A stretch of 64,000 bases of DNA from Bemisia tabaci. Taxonomy: Eukaryota; Arthropoda; Insecta; Hemiptera; Aleyrodidae. Position 1 is the first letter of the stretch; every line of letters begins with the position of its first letter. The DNA lies in the NCBI RefSeq assembly GCF_918797505.1, contig NC_092797.1:25371372-25435371 (forward strand), written 5' to 3'. The translations under genes were made by a program, and so were the position numbers. Below are positions 51,391-63,055 of the stretch, in pieces. Below the pieces are notes generated by a model. That model ran no database searches, was not told the origin of the DNA, and saw only the letters and a list, made by a program, of their open reading frames with translations.

Positions 51391-52790
51391 TAATTTTTTT
51401 TTTTTTTTTTTTTGAATATGCATATACTTTTTCAGCAGTAGCAGGTCGGAAAAGAAGAAAAATTTGAATACAATAGAAAAAGTTAAAACTAAAAAAATTT
51501 AAAGTGATTGGTTCAGGTAAGCTTTGAGCATGTTTCCAAGAATACTTGATACAACTTATACGATTTCAAAATATTTGCATAAAGAGCGAACTCAACTTAT
51601 GCGATAAGAAGTGGTGAGTGTAAGGAGCAAGAAACTCAAATTACACAAGTGCAGATATTTTGCATAAAGAAACTCTTCTTATGGGACAAGATAAAATGCG
51701 CAGTATAGAGAGAAAGGTCTCAACTTATACCATAGCAAAACATGTGTATAAAGAGTAAAACTCAACTTGTGGGATCTTGCCCACAAATGGATTGGCACAA
51801 AGAAGAGAGTCTTAACTCATATAAAGTAGGAAAAATAGGTTTCTTGTCCAGAGAAACGAGGAGACACGTTATCCAAGTGTTAGAAAAGGGACTTGGAAAG
51901 TTGAGTGTACTTCCTCTCTCAAGCAAAATATGGAATGTAATAAAGCTTAGATATTTTACCTAATTAATGAACGCACAAATAATTAATAGATCACTAATAG
52001 AATTAATAGACTAGAAAGAAATGGCACAGTGACACAGTGTTCACTCAAACTTCACTAGAAGGAGACGGAATGAGGAAAATAAGATGAAATCAACGTGTCG
52101 TTTTATCTTATTATAAGACAAAACGATAATATAAAAAGTACGAACACCGTTTGAAATGCACCAACAAGAGAAGGTTTTCCTTTATTTAATTCAAAATTGG
52201 TTGAAATGATTTTTCTTTGTGTGAAAATTAAAATGGATTTAATCAGTGATCAGGTTATGTTTTGTTCCTGTTGTTGGTTTCTATTTGCTGTCTTGCTTGG
52301 TTCCACGGTTCAACAGAGGAAACGTAAAAAAAGGAGCCAATCAGAAATTGATTTCGAAAGGCGCTACTCTAGTTAGGACGACTCGAGTGTTCATTGGTTG
52401 ACGAGAAACCACGTCATTACCAAGGTGGCAACCACAATCGATTCTTCACTGAAGAATGTTAAATTATATTAAACGTTTACGGAACCGCCATTGATCTTCA
52501 TAATGATGAATTAATGAATAATAATGTAATCATCGCAACTTTTATGTAAAAAAAGACGCCAGATTAAAGATCAGGGGGAAGGAAGCCCCTTCACCTACGG
52601 GTCCCGGATAGTGTGTTCCGTTGGTTGGAAAAAGTTATGTTGGTACCAAGTCGTGAGCTGGCTACGTCATTTTCGTTTTGGCGGACTCTGTTCTGAACAT
52701 GAACAATAGCATAGCTGCCGAATGCTCCATGCCCCGATCCCGAATGTGATGTTTCATTTCTTTCTATTTGTGATCGTGGATTTTTGTTTA
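51391..52790. other. spacer: T-run, degenerate repeats, no gene
   Basis: A run of 18 Ts (51393-51410) follows the SGNH ORF. From about 51530 to 51830 the words ACTCAACTTATG, GCATAAAGAG and GGGACAAG recur at irregular spacing of about 60-120 bp, a diverged minisatellite. The rest is AT-rich with no gene. Confidence 0.5.
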
Positions 52791-52819
52791 AAGTGAAAGT
52801 GAAGTAACTCACCTAAGTA

Positions 52820-52864
52820 ATGGATCATCAGAAAGGACGTAAATTTGATAGCCTTATCCAAAAA
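52820..52864 (+). CDS. gene B, first coding exon
   Basis: ATG opens MDHQKGRKFDSLIQK, 15 codons, followed directly by GTAAGT in phase 0. The ending FDSLIQK plus donor parallels the gene A first exons (YESLIPK). The function is unknown. Confidence 0.5.
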
Positions 52865-54252
52865 GTAAGTATGATAATAATATGCTCCTTCAAAACGAAT
52901 TGATTTTCACCAAATCAGTATCCACCGACAATGTGTCTCTAGGATGACAACAATTTGTGTACGTAAATGCATCATCAGTGCCGAATTATTTATTTATGAA
53001 CCTCAGTCAGCAGCGGCCTGATCATTGAAAGGGTTAAGCAGCCCGATCAGACATCGAAAGGTGATTGCTTTGTTACGATAGGGCTATATCTTGACTTGTC
53101 GTGCTGACAGTTCAATTGATTGGGCCACAGGAGTTTAAAAACTTCTGTATTACGTGGATCCCTATTGAGGTGTCTTGTTAAGCACAGAAGTGATGTCTAA
53201 CACATGCTGGATGGAACATTTTCATTGCCGAAAGAGAGAAAACATGGACATATTTCTATTAAACAGAACTGTGTGAATGAAGACATGAGCCCTGAGACTC
53301 GTAAGAATATGTGCGTATCAGAGCTCACGTTGTAATGGACATAGTTCCATGTGATAGAAATACGTCCAAATGATTAATGAAATGTTCAAAGAGGTTTTAG
53401 CAATCCTGCAGAAATATCTTGGAACAGCATGGTTAGAGACTATTGCTTCATCGGAATCGTTTTGATGAAGTAGACTGACTTCGTGGCCACGTCATTGTCG
53501 CCTTGTAAACAAACATGTGGTCTTTCCTCTGATAAGGACCTCACGGTAAGGTGGCCTAAGTGATCCTTGAATCTGAAATTTCTTATTTTAAAGAGTCTGT
53601 AACTGATTCATGACATGTTAATGACTGCGTACTGAATTGCAATGCAACGAACGGTCCCAATTAACTCACACAGAGTTTTACAAGAAATTATGTTCGTAGG
53701 CTTGGTACCAACGACTGAGTTTGACAATGTCACTTACAGCAGAAGCCTTAGACACTATAAAATCAGTTTATTCGCAATTTTAAGTAAATATTTTTGAGCT
53801 GCTCAGTATAGAATCCTGTGAATCAACTTAGTTGTAATTAGTTTACGCCATTTTAGAGTGAAAGAATCCTGTGACTGAACTAGGTCGAAATTAGTTTACG
53901 CCTTTTTGAGTGAGATAGAAAATCAGCTGATCTCAGTTTTTTTCTTCTTAAAATTCCATTTCAAACCATCAGTAATGAGTGATAGCTGACTGCTTCGCCA
54001 AGCATTATCAACTTTTCTACATAATTTTTTGGGGAGGATGAAATGCAGTATTGCCAAACTCCAAGAAAAGCCACTGTTAAACTTTGAGCATACTGTGTAG
54101 CATCGAAAGGAAAAATAATATTAGTTCGATGCGTAGGTACATGTCCCTTTATTATTAATTTCATTGCTAGATGCTATGTCTGCGTTTAGGCCTACTTGAC
54201 ATATTAGTGTTTGAAGCTCTGAAATTCTTTAACCTTTGTGTTTCTTATCTAG

Positions 54253-54358
54253 GGGTCAAAGGGAGACTTGCTGGCACAGAAAGTGCATAAAATCAAGCGT
54301 AAACTAGTAGAAAGGCAGATTCATAATGTTCCCGCGCTAACAATTTCCTGTTTAATGG
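54253..54358 (+). CDS. gene B, exon 2
   Basis: Between TCTTATCTAG and the donor GTAAGT, the frame in phase 0 reads GSKGDLLAQKVHKIKRKLVE and RQIHNVPALTISCLMG, 106 nt, ending in phase 1. The KIKRKLVERQ stretch is basic and helical. The join from exon 1 is in phase. No domain recognised. Confidence 0.5.
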
Positions 54359-55186
54359 GTAAGTAATGAAGTTCTCAATTTACTTTTGTTTGATATGACT
54401 CATTTTTTATAGTTTCCTTTCATCCCCTGTTGAATGTAAGTACCTGCAAAATTGCGATAGTGAAGAAAGTATGATCTGAAATTCATGCCCTCGGAAATAT
54501 CCTGAACTAATTAACATTACGTTTCACGATAAATGAATTTGTTCCCTACAGTTTTGACAATGAAGATGTTTGATGTGAGAACAGATGAATCATTTTAAAT
54601 TATTAAAAAGCGTGAAATTCTGGAGTAATCCCTTTCTGAAATAAATGCGGTATAGGCTCTCGCGATCTTCTTAAAGAAAGGGTTTCTGAAAACGCAAGAG
54701 TCATGCTTGTTGCATCCTGTACATATGAAGGAAAAAGTAAATGCTCCCGCTCTTCTCACGATCAGTGGGTAAGAAAGAAGAAATGAGTTTCGTGTTGCTC
54801 GGGTATGGTAAGGTCCAAGTGAGTCGTCCTTATTGCAGAACTCATAATTGAAGGGGAAATTCGTTAGATATTTTCGACTGATTTCGTAATTTCAGGTTCA
54901 TTCGAGGGATCAAGGTACCTACTTGTGGACCACAAAATCGTTTTTCGATTTTTTTTTTTAATTTTCTTATTGTTAAGGGATTATCTAATTTTTCCTCTTT
55001 TTTGTTTTGAACCTAGAGTAAGTTCTTGTGGAGTTGGAGTTTAAGTGTCGGTGGACCCTGAGAATTTAGGAGAGGTTTTTACCTATCTCATAGTTAGTTT
55101 TATCAACCTTCCTGGAGGAATGAAAGGGAATGTTTTTGGTTAGGATGTAACACATCAATTTTCTCGACCGGATTTTTTACCTGAAA

Positions 55187-55688
55187 ATGTTTTGGAGGGC
55201 TTTTGGTGGTTTGTGTATTCTCCAGGATTCGACTGGAGGCAAACATGCCACAAGAACTAGCCGTCTAAAGAGAAAGCTATATTTACTTTTAGGTACATTT
55301 AGTAATTCCTTCTTGCAAAACTCGTTTGCGGCGTTTAAAAATCTCCGCACCCATATTATTTTTTTAAAGAAAAATAAATTGACACCATTCCTTTAGGTTT
55401 TTGCAGAATTTTCTTCGCACAGAACAGAAAAATCACGGCAGTTTTAAAGAATTGCGATGGAGTAGTTTCCCGTTTATGAAATTAAGTATGACAGGAAGTC
55501 TGCGACGTCACAAAGGGAGTTATGTGATTGCCGACTTAGACCGTCGATATGTGTTCTTGAAAAAATATTTTTTTCCTCTGAATGGTGGCATTATAATAAT
55601 GTTTGTACGCATGGCCTGTGTTGAGATGAGAAAAATTTTGTGCAGATTAAGGTGGTCGAAGTCTGTGTTGCGTGACATTGTGATTTAG
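55187..55688 (+). other. intronic open frames of doubtful status
   Basis: Two frames (55187-55396 and 55401-55688) are open but AT-derived. A repeated block GCATGGCCTGTGTTGAGAT(G/A)AG occurs at about 55610 and 55755, so part of this intron is duplicated within 145 bp. I do not call a gene. Confidence 0.3.
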
Positions 55689-55941
55689 AATTTTTCAGGA
55701 AACATCCAAATCGATAGGTAATTCCCTGGCAACTAATTGTGGTAGATTAATACGCATGGCCTGTGTTGAGATAAGAAAAATTTTGTGCTGATTAAGGTGG
55801 TCAAAGTCTCTGTTAGGCGACATTAATTTAGAATTTTTCAGGAAACATTCAAATCGATAGGCAACTAATTGTGGTAGAATAATAATATTTTAATTGCTTT
55901 TTACTAATTTTTTAATGTGTTTGTGTTTTCATTATTTTCAG

Positions 55942-56004
55942 AACGAAAACCTTTTTAAAGAGTTCCTCGACTATAAACGAAGATATCAAGACAAAGAAGT
56001 GACG
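55942..56004 (+). CDS. gene B, small internal exon
   Basis: Acceptor ATTATTTTCAG and donor GTAAGA bound 63 nt reading NENLFKEFLDYKRRYQDKEV(T). In phase 0 it is open. From the phase-1 end of exon 2 it would hit a stop, so one more exon must lie between them or the assignment is wrong. Confidence 0.4.
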
Positions 56005-56138
56005 GTAAGAGTTTTGACTGAAAATGAACCACCCTATTCATGGGAAAGCAACTCTAGGGTTGAATAACTAAATAAAAGGAACTAAATTGAATTGTGGGTT
56101 ATGAAAGAAAAATCGCAACAGTTTTGTTGCAAATATTT

Positions 56139-57505
56139 TTAAAAATGAAAAACTGGGCAATGGGTCTGTTGCACGCGAGAGATACAACCAACTGAATGCA
56201 GTCGGTAAGGGTAAATTTTCTCGAAGATCATATTGGACACATGAAGAAAGTCTGAAATCGGCTCCTTAGTTTGCTTAGTTTGTAATACGCTTTTCCAAGT
56301 TTCCCGCGGCTGCAGGCAGTTTTTCTCAGTCACCACCTACCAAGTTTGCCTGTGCCGAGGAGTAAGAAAGAACTACCCTAAGTAAACAAACGATTCACTA
56401 ACTTTTTCTATCGTATGATCTCACTTGTTTTCAAGGGTTTATTTCCTTTTACTTCTTTATTTTGCAAAGTAAAGCTTTGAACGAATTGAAATCATTCGGA
56501 TTTCTTAGAAGGAGAGTTCATAGCAGTTTCCAAGATTGTTTGTTAACTCGAGCTTAGGTCTCTCTTCAGGCCATCCTGGCTGCCAGCCACCAAGAAAAAC
56601 TACCCTTATACTCGGCAAATTTGAAAAGGCGTGTTACAAACTATGCAGATCTGGCGAAGAAGTGGATTTCAGAATTTTTTGTTGTGCCCAACGTGATTTT
56701 TGAGCAAATTTTCCCTTCATAATAAATGTAATCAGTTGGTTGTATATCTGTTGCTTGCAACAGACTCATTCTTAATTTGAAGCTGTCTACTTTAAAAGCA
56801 AAGGATTTCATGTTACTATTGTTTTGGTGTTGTTAGTCAATTGTTTTCTAGTCATTATGATTTTTGCATGTTTCATGCAGCCTTGAAAAGTGGTTGATTT
56901 TGAAATTATTTTTCAAGGCCTTGAAAGTGCTTGATTTTTAGGAAGGATGCTTGAATAGCGCTCGAAATTTACTCCTCCTTCATTTCCAGTGGTTCAATTC
57001 ACACCTACAAGCCTTCACCGCCGCCCTGCACCTTGAAACTTTCACCTACTTTCGGAAACCAGAACTAGATTTGATTATTTCCCCATCTACTACACGTCGT
57101 TGAACACCAAAATAGGCACAAGTTACCTTGTAAACATAGGATAATGATTAAAAAGAAGCTGAGGGAAGTAAGACAGACAAAATTCCACTATCAAAAATTA
57201 CGATAGGTACAGGGCCAGAACCGTACGCCTAGGGAAAAATTAAGAAAAAGGGCTTGATAATTCCTTAAAAAATGCTTGAAAAGTGATTGATTTTCTTCAA
57301 CTTGAGGCTGCACGAACCATGTTTTAGGAATTCAAGAAAGCTCTTTCATGCCATGAAGAAACATAAGGAAAGTTGAAAATTTGAAATTAGCTTCCAGTTA
57401 TTAGTTATTCTTTGATGAATTGTTCTTAATACTTGACTGGAGTTCAAGAACAGGCAGGAGTCTGTTATTGAATCAAAAAGGGCGACTCACTTCTTAATAC
57501 TTATG
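56139..57505. other. gene B intron, no other gene recognised
   Basis: AT-rich, stop-filled sequence with no recognisable coding motif. Confidence 0.35.
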
Positions 57506-57510
57506 CTTAG

Positions 57511-57585
57511 ATGGATAATTTGTTCAATATGACTGACTATGGTTACGGGCCTTGGTACCATTTTTTCAACCTCAGCAGCGAGCAG
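57511..57585 (+). CDS. gene B, small internal exon
   Basis: After acceptor TTATGCTTAG the 75-nt frame reads MDNLFNMTDYGYGPWYHFFN and LSSEQ, followed by a weak donor GTGTAT, phase 0. Tyr/Gly/aromatic-rich. The next exon is in the same phase. No domain known. Confidence 0.4.
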
Positions 57586-57635
57586 GTGTATTCGACAGAA
57601 GTAATGTTACATTTATTTTATTTTCATGCTTTCAG

Positions 57636-57730
57636 GAAACTAAACAAGAGGAGTCCAAAGGTGGTTCAACTTCCCAAGAAGGAGGAGCTTCAGGTCCCAA
57701 AAGGAGGCTTCCCCCCCTAAAAAAAAACGT
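57636..57730 (+). CDS. gene B, charged exon homologous to the gene A exon end
   Basis: Between GCTTTCAG and the donor GTAAGT the frame reads ETKQEESKGGSTSQEGGASG and PKRRLPPLKKN. The SQEGGASGPKRR end resembles the QEGGSKVKRRR end of the gene A exon at 5290-5320, and both are followed by GTAAGTT. It is a shorter, less charged counterpart. Ends in phase 2. Confidence 0.5.
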
Positions 57731-57762
57731 GTAAGTTGATTGTTATTTATCTTGACTACTTT

Positions 57763-58530
57763 TCTTCCCATAAATATGAGGAAAGAATTAGTTTAAGGGT
57801 CTCTCTACAAGTCGCTCTTTGTATGAGAAGTGTCTCTAAAAAAGGAAAACCCCCCCCTCTTGCAGTTCAGCATCACGGTTTTGAAGGCAAAGAAAGTAAT
57901 TACAAGTCATTTTTGAGGGAAAGGTTGTATTGGAGAAATACTGCCGTGAGAAAAGTAGAGTTGGTGGCAATTTGTACTATTTTTGAACAGCAACATAAGA
58001 TTTGGATTCCGTACGAAAGATGAAAACAGTAAAATTTCTTTTTTTGGTCTTCCAAATTGTGCTATCCACAATATTTCAGGTATGATTTTCAGTTACCTTG
58101 GTGGTAACGAATGCTACAAATTAATACAACGAAAGACTTTGATTTATTCCAGCTTTCCATAGCAGCGCCAGCGGGATGATTGGTATTTCATACCAAATTT
58201 TTCCTGTCAATATCATCGCATCGAGAACTTTAAATAATTTTTATTCAATCTTACAACTCACATTTATTATGGCACACAGTCGGACAATGGGAACTGAAAC
58301 AAGGCCATACCTAATTGGCTGGGAGGTTAACAATAAGCCATGGCGGATCTCTCCTTACTGTACGGTCAACGTTTGCATTAGTACTTCAACATTGAAGGGG
58401 ACATGATTGCAAGTAAGAAAGAAAATGTGATGTAAAGATAACAGGCTTTGCATCACCCTTATCATAAATGGAGTGGATTTAAGGCTTGGAATGATGATAA
58501 TGCTGTAAATAATTTCCTTTTTTCCAGTTT
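57763..58530 (+). other. gene B region paralogous to gene A (5590-6060)
   Basis: Words shared in order with gene A: GAGGGAAAGGTTGTAT (about 57916), TTTATTCCAGCTTTC (about 58142), GTCAATATCATCG (about 58206), CAGGCTTTGCATCA (about 58442) and TGGAGTGG (about 58469). A frame at 57763-58023 (EERISLRVSLQVALCMRSVS and GFEGKESNYKSFLRERLYWR) is open to TGA at 58021-58023 and may contain an exon. From 58530 to 59050 I see only T-rich spacer. Confidence 0.55.
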
Positions 58531-59050
58531 CACTCGGTGATTTACTTATTGATCATTCTTTTTTCCCGCTTCTCTGACTGGTTGTTTGGTCCTTTGATTA
58601 AACTTTTTTTCATTAGATTCCTCTAACTTTTTGATTTTTTCTCCCGGCCCTGGAGTTCCACCGTGTCGCAGTGTTTATACCAGGGTGGCTCCATTCATAT
58701 CTTACATTTTATGGATTTCCAACTGTAGTGAGCTGTATAATATGAGAGTGGCTTCTTCACCATCTAACAGTTATTACATTGCCTGCGTTTTCTCCCACAT
58801 TATCACTTTTTCTTGAGGATTTTCTGCCCTTGCACGCTTCAAAGGTTGTTGTTCTGGTCGCCTTCTTTAATTCAATTTTTTTTTTTTTTTTATTATTATT
58901 ATTATTTTTGCAGTGTGATTTTTTTCTAATTTTGTATATTTTTGGGAATCTGCTTTCTCCTACTTCCCATACCTATTATGTCTTTTTCATATGAATTGTG
59001 GAGTCATTTAGTAGGGATGTACAGGCAATTTATGTGTATGTGTATGTATA

Positions 59051-60684
59051 CAGGGTTATTCAAAAGTTACGCACCACTGGCCATAACTTTAGTTCTAATT
59101 ATGATATCGATTTGCGGTTTGTGGCGTCCTTCCTCATATCGAGGGGGAAACTTTTTGAGGTACTTTTCAGTTCTTCACCCCCCCAGGGGGAGGGGGGGCG
59201 GGGGGCAACTCAAAAATTTCAAATGGCAACCCCCATCATGTGATACATCGTTAAAAAGAGCATGAAAAAAGAAAATTTTTGGCGCAAACCGGAAGTCGAT
59301 CTGACCCCCCTGTCAAAAGTTAGGGGGGTCCAAAGGTTATTTAGAGGGTCCGTACCTTCATTTTTTAGAGTAGCTTCGGCGGCTCTTGGACATACCGTTT
59401 CTCTTTTCAAAGAGTCCTCGAATACCCCAAGTCTGATACCGAAGTCTTCATATTGCCCCCGGGCCACCACAGCCCCCCCGTAGGGGGGGATGGGCCTGTT
59501 ACAATGAAACATTGAATTAAAATGCGAAAAGTCACAGAAGAGCTTCTAACTTAGTATCAAATCCGAGTGGAACTTCTTGCCAATGCTAACGCAAACGCAG
59601 CCTGCGACTTTAAAGTGAGTTTTCAAAACTCTTAGCCCCCTGCCCCCCCTCATTTTTGGTTGCAGAGCGGGTAAAAACCGGGAAATTCACTACAAATAAT
59701 GCCCGAAACTAAGGTCCAACTTGAGGAGGACCCTTGAAACGTTGCGATCAGTCGGAGAATTGAAATAAAAGGACTGCCACCCCCTTAAAGTGCGGAAACA
59801 TCCAAAACACCCCCGCTGCCCCCCTCATTTTTCGTTGCGGAGCGGGTAAATACCGGGAAAATCGCCAGAAATGATGCCCCGGTTCTTACCAGCTCTGCAA
59901 CGAAAAATGAGGGGGGCAGCGGGGGTGTTTTGGATGTTTCCGCACTTTAAGAGGGTGGCAGTCCTTTTATTTCAATTCTCCGACTGATCGCAACGTTTCA
60001 AGGGTCCTCCTCAAGTTGGACATTAGTTTCGGGCATTATTTGTAGTGAATTTCCCGGTTTTTACCCGCTCTGCAACCAAAAATGAGGGGGGGCAGGGGGC
60101 TAAGAGTTTTGAAAACTCACTTTAAAGTCGCAGGCTGCGTTTGCGTTAGCATTGGCAAGAAGTTCCACTCGGATTTGATACTAAGTTAGAAGCTCTTCTG
60201 TGACTTTTCGCATTTTAATTCAATGTTTCATTGTAACAGGCCCATCCCCCCCTACGGGGGGGCTGTGGTGGCCCGGGGGCAATATGAAGACTTCGGTATC
60301 AGACTTGGGGTATTCGAGGACTCTTTGAAAAGAGAAACGGTATGTCCAAGAGCCGCCGAAGCTACTCTAAAAAATGAAGGTACGGACCCTCTAAATAACC
60401 TTTGGACCCCCCTAACTTTTGACAGGGGGGTCAGATCGACTTCCGGTTTGCGCCAAAAATTTTCTTTTTTCATGCTCTTTTTAACGATGTATCACATGAT
60501 GGGGGTTGCCATTTGAAATTTTTGAGTTGCCCCCCGCCCCCCCTCCCCCTGGGGGGGTGAAGAACTGAAAAGTACCTCAAAAAGTTTCCCCCTCGATATG
60601 AGGAAGGACGCCACAAACCGCAAATCGATATCATAATTAGAACTAAAGTTATGGCCAGTGGTGCGTAACTTTTGAATAACCCTG
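59051..60684. mobile_element. giant palindromic (foldback) element, 1634 bp
   Basis: Every position i up to about 59845 pairs with 119735-i. The left end CAGGGTTATTCAAAAGTTAC at 59051 is the reverse complement of the right end at 60684. The arms are about 800 bp, with a short central non-pairing part of roughly 20-40 bp near 59867. The flanks TATA allow TA target duplications. Conceptual peptides of the two arms are identical, as the palindrome requires. Each arm also holds two related G/C-rich blocks (CCCCCCTCATTTTT(G/C)GTTG). There is no transposase. The ends CAGGGTTATTCAAAAGT are of the Tc1/mariner-type MITE kind common in insects. Confidence 0.95.
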
Positions 60685-61158
60685 TATAAAAAAAGGTGTC
60701 CCTTCAGAAGTAGAGAAAACATACCTACTTGGTTTTTAAGACTTTACATAGTGTAGTGAGACGCAACATCGCAAGATTCTACATAGTGAGAGGCAACATT
60801 GATGAACAGTCGGTCTAAATTGTGAATGGGTGATGAAATAGATAGCATAGATGTGCCTATTTGCTCACTTCTCTACATTACTGTTGAGTTTCTCTCGGTG
60901 AAATCTCTTGATTACTCAAATTGCACAGGAAAATCGTGACTGAATAGATCATGAATATTCAGTTGTCATTGCATTAAAATTGGTTTGGAAATTTATATAT
61001 TCTCATTTATATACTCATTATGTAACAAATATTTTTTATCTAAAATTAATTTTCCTCATTTCTTGATCCTTTGTTTCAGGGTGGGCGCAAACGCTGATTG
61101 CTGTAAGCGCTGTAAGCTTGTATATTTGTATTCTGTTCAACACTCTTTCTTGTTCAAC
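60685..61158. other. spacer with possible gene B splice signals
   Basis: A GTTTCAG acceptor at about 61079 and a GTAAGC donor at 61111 bound a short exon-like piece of unknown status. Otherwise no gene. Confidence 0.3.
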
Positions 61159-61875
61159 ACTTTCCGCGTGGCCGATCCGAGAGGCAACGGACGACATGTT
61201 TGCAGCCCCAACATAATGCGTTCGAGACTTCACGAGTAGCTTGATCCAGCAAAACCCTATTTTGTTCGAAAGGACAAAAATCACACAGAAACTCCAGTTG
61301 AAATGTACTTCGTGCAATGTCTTGAGGGAAATTCCATCCGTCGAAAACATACTGCCTCTGCCCATTGAAGGGGAGAAAAAATGATTTCCGAACTTATCGA
61401 CAGCCTTGCAGAGTGGTCCCAACCGTCAGATGATGACCCTGCCTGCTCTGATGATATCGAGAATAGGGCTTGTCCAGGAAAGTGTGTCTCTCGGACACTC
61501 ATACGAAATCCAAGCGATCTAATCATTGTGCAAATCAACCGCGCAAAGGAGATCAGCAGACGCATTTAAATCAAAGACTCCGAGTTCCGGATGGTGAATT
61601 TACCGTCGAAGAAGCTCACTTTCAGCGAGTCTGATCATTATAAATTGCACGCCGATGTAAAGCATCAAGGAGAAGATGAGCATTCCGGTCATTACACGGC
61701 AGTTGTCCGTGAAAACTTCTCTCCGCGGCAATTACGCCAGATTGGGATCGACTCTTTATTCAATCATCTAATGAAAAAAGAGTTGTCCACGATGTGTATT
61801 TCGCTGGAGATGGGAGCCTCGATGAAAGAGGCCTTTTTAAAATGTTACACGAAACACCCAAAATACAACAAATAG
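61159..61875 (+). pseudogene. ubiquitin-specific protease (USP) fragment, copy 2
   Basis: This copy lacks the Cys box. It starts at the shared AACACTTTCCGCGTGGCCGA and runs parallel to copy 1 (offset about 14259 bp): the KCTSCN zinc pair, ACSDDIENRACPGKCVSRTL, PSDLIIVQINR, and YKLHADVKHQGEDEHSGHYT. Here the His box keeps GHYTA, which copy 1 has lost. After the shared end at about 61791 (GAGTTGTCCACG) it continues with different sequence, MCISLEMGASMKEAFLKCYT, and reaches a stop at 61873. Frame breaks are at the same places as in copy 1, so the duplication is younger than those breaks. Confidence 0.8.
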
Positions 61876-62114
61876 CCTCATCGCCACACACGGCCAACAT
61901 GTCCACTGCGTCCACCTCTGCAATTTCAGAAAATCGACCTGCAATTGCGGCGTCTCCGACCGAATCCGACAGCGATTCGGAGGACGCCGTGTTCGCAAGG
62001 GATTCCAAAAAAAATCGTTCGACCCAAAACGATGGGATAATCTGCCAGAATATTTCTTATCGAAAAAAAAACGAAAACTTATCAGTTCATCAGTCGTGTT
62101 TTCTCGGGCGTTGA
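61794..62114 (+). pseudogene. continuation frame after USP copy 2, Ser/Asp-rich
   Basis: VYFAGDGSLDERGLFKMLHE leads to a Ser/Thr/Ala-rich part with TESDSDSEDAVFARDSKKNR, ending at a TGA near 62112. It overlaps the end of the USP fragment in another frame and may be its original C-terminal extension after one frameshift. Unrecognised. Confidence 0.35.
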
Positions 62115-62384
62115 AGAGGGTGTCAGAGGCGATAGCCCAGTCCCTCCCCCAGTTTCGACAGTGCCGACTCGGTTGGTTGAGTGATCGTCGGATCGTGTTC
62201 TTGTTGAGCGCGCTATGCTATAATAGCGGGCTCATTGGAATACCCCTCAAGGCGGCCGGTGAATCTAGATGCTAGTCCCATTGCATCCTGGGTTATTTTA
62301 AAGCCTCCTCGTGGCGGGAGCGTAGTTGAATTTTCGCATCGTTATAATTAAATGTGGAGACCGTATAGGGTACTGGTAACTGGT

Positions 62385-63055
62385 AACTGTTGTAAATACT
62401 GAAGAACCATCAACTGCTAAGAGGTAATTATTCGCTTTACAATCCTGAACTAATTGACCCTTTCTTCTCAAAAAGTAAGTCTGAATACTTGAATACCATC
62501 CTAAGTCGGCAGGTTTTCATTAAAGACAACCAAAATAATTACGTTCAAATGTAATCTCGTTAGTCACATAATCCAATCGACGGACATAGAATGAACCAAT
62601 AATTACATGCAGTTAGTACTATGTCCAATTTCTTCACCTATTTTACCTCATCTTTTGCAGAGGGTGCCGAAAATCAATTGTGCCAGTAAAAGGAGAATCA
62701 AACGAAGCCTCATCAAAGGAAGAAAAAGGCAATCCATACATAACAAAGAGCAAAGGTACTGACAGTAAAGAGACAGTGAAAATAAATACTGAACCATCAT
62801 CAGCTACTAAGAGGTAATTACTCATTTCACACTCCTGAAGTAATAGACCCTATCTTCTGAAGGAATATGATTTAATACGTGTATATAATTAAAAGTTTGT
62901 AAGTTTTCATTAAAGTCAACCAACATATATCCTTATAGATGTAACTGGTTACTTATATCATACAGTTAACGGACATGAAATGACCCAATAAAAAATGCAG
63001 CTAGCATTATTTCTGATTTTTACCTCTCTTTTTTTTCCCCATCTTTTTTGCAGAA
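62385..63055 (+). repeat. tandem exon-plus-intron duplication in gene B
   Basis: About 62400-62660 and 62785-63053 are diverged copies. Each starts with an exon end (AATACTGAA..CCATCA and GCTA(A/C)(T)AAGAG) followed by GTAATTA. Next comes an intron with GTTTTCATTAAAG(A/T)CAACCAA and ACGGACAT(A)GAAATGA, and then the acceptor (T)CTTTTTGCAG. The unit keeps reading phase 2 at both ends, so copies can be added without breaking the frame. Confidence 0.75.
62661..62813 (+). CDS. gene B, penultimate exon
   Basis: Bounded by TCTTTTGCAG and GTAATT, 153 nt entering and leaving in phase 2. The frame reads GCRKSIVPVKGESNEASSKE, EKGNPYITKSKGTDSKETVK and NTEPSSATKR: Lys/Ser/Glu-rich and probably disordered. 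A related exon end lies at about 62390-62423 (VVNTEEPSTAKR). The join to the next exon is in phase. Confidence 0.5.

Noticed and set aside
59219..60516. Two identical 97-codon frames on opposite strands
   Set aside because: They mirror each other because of the palindrome; the sequence is not protein-like and has no motif.
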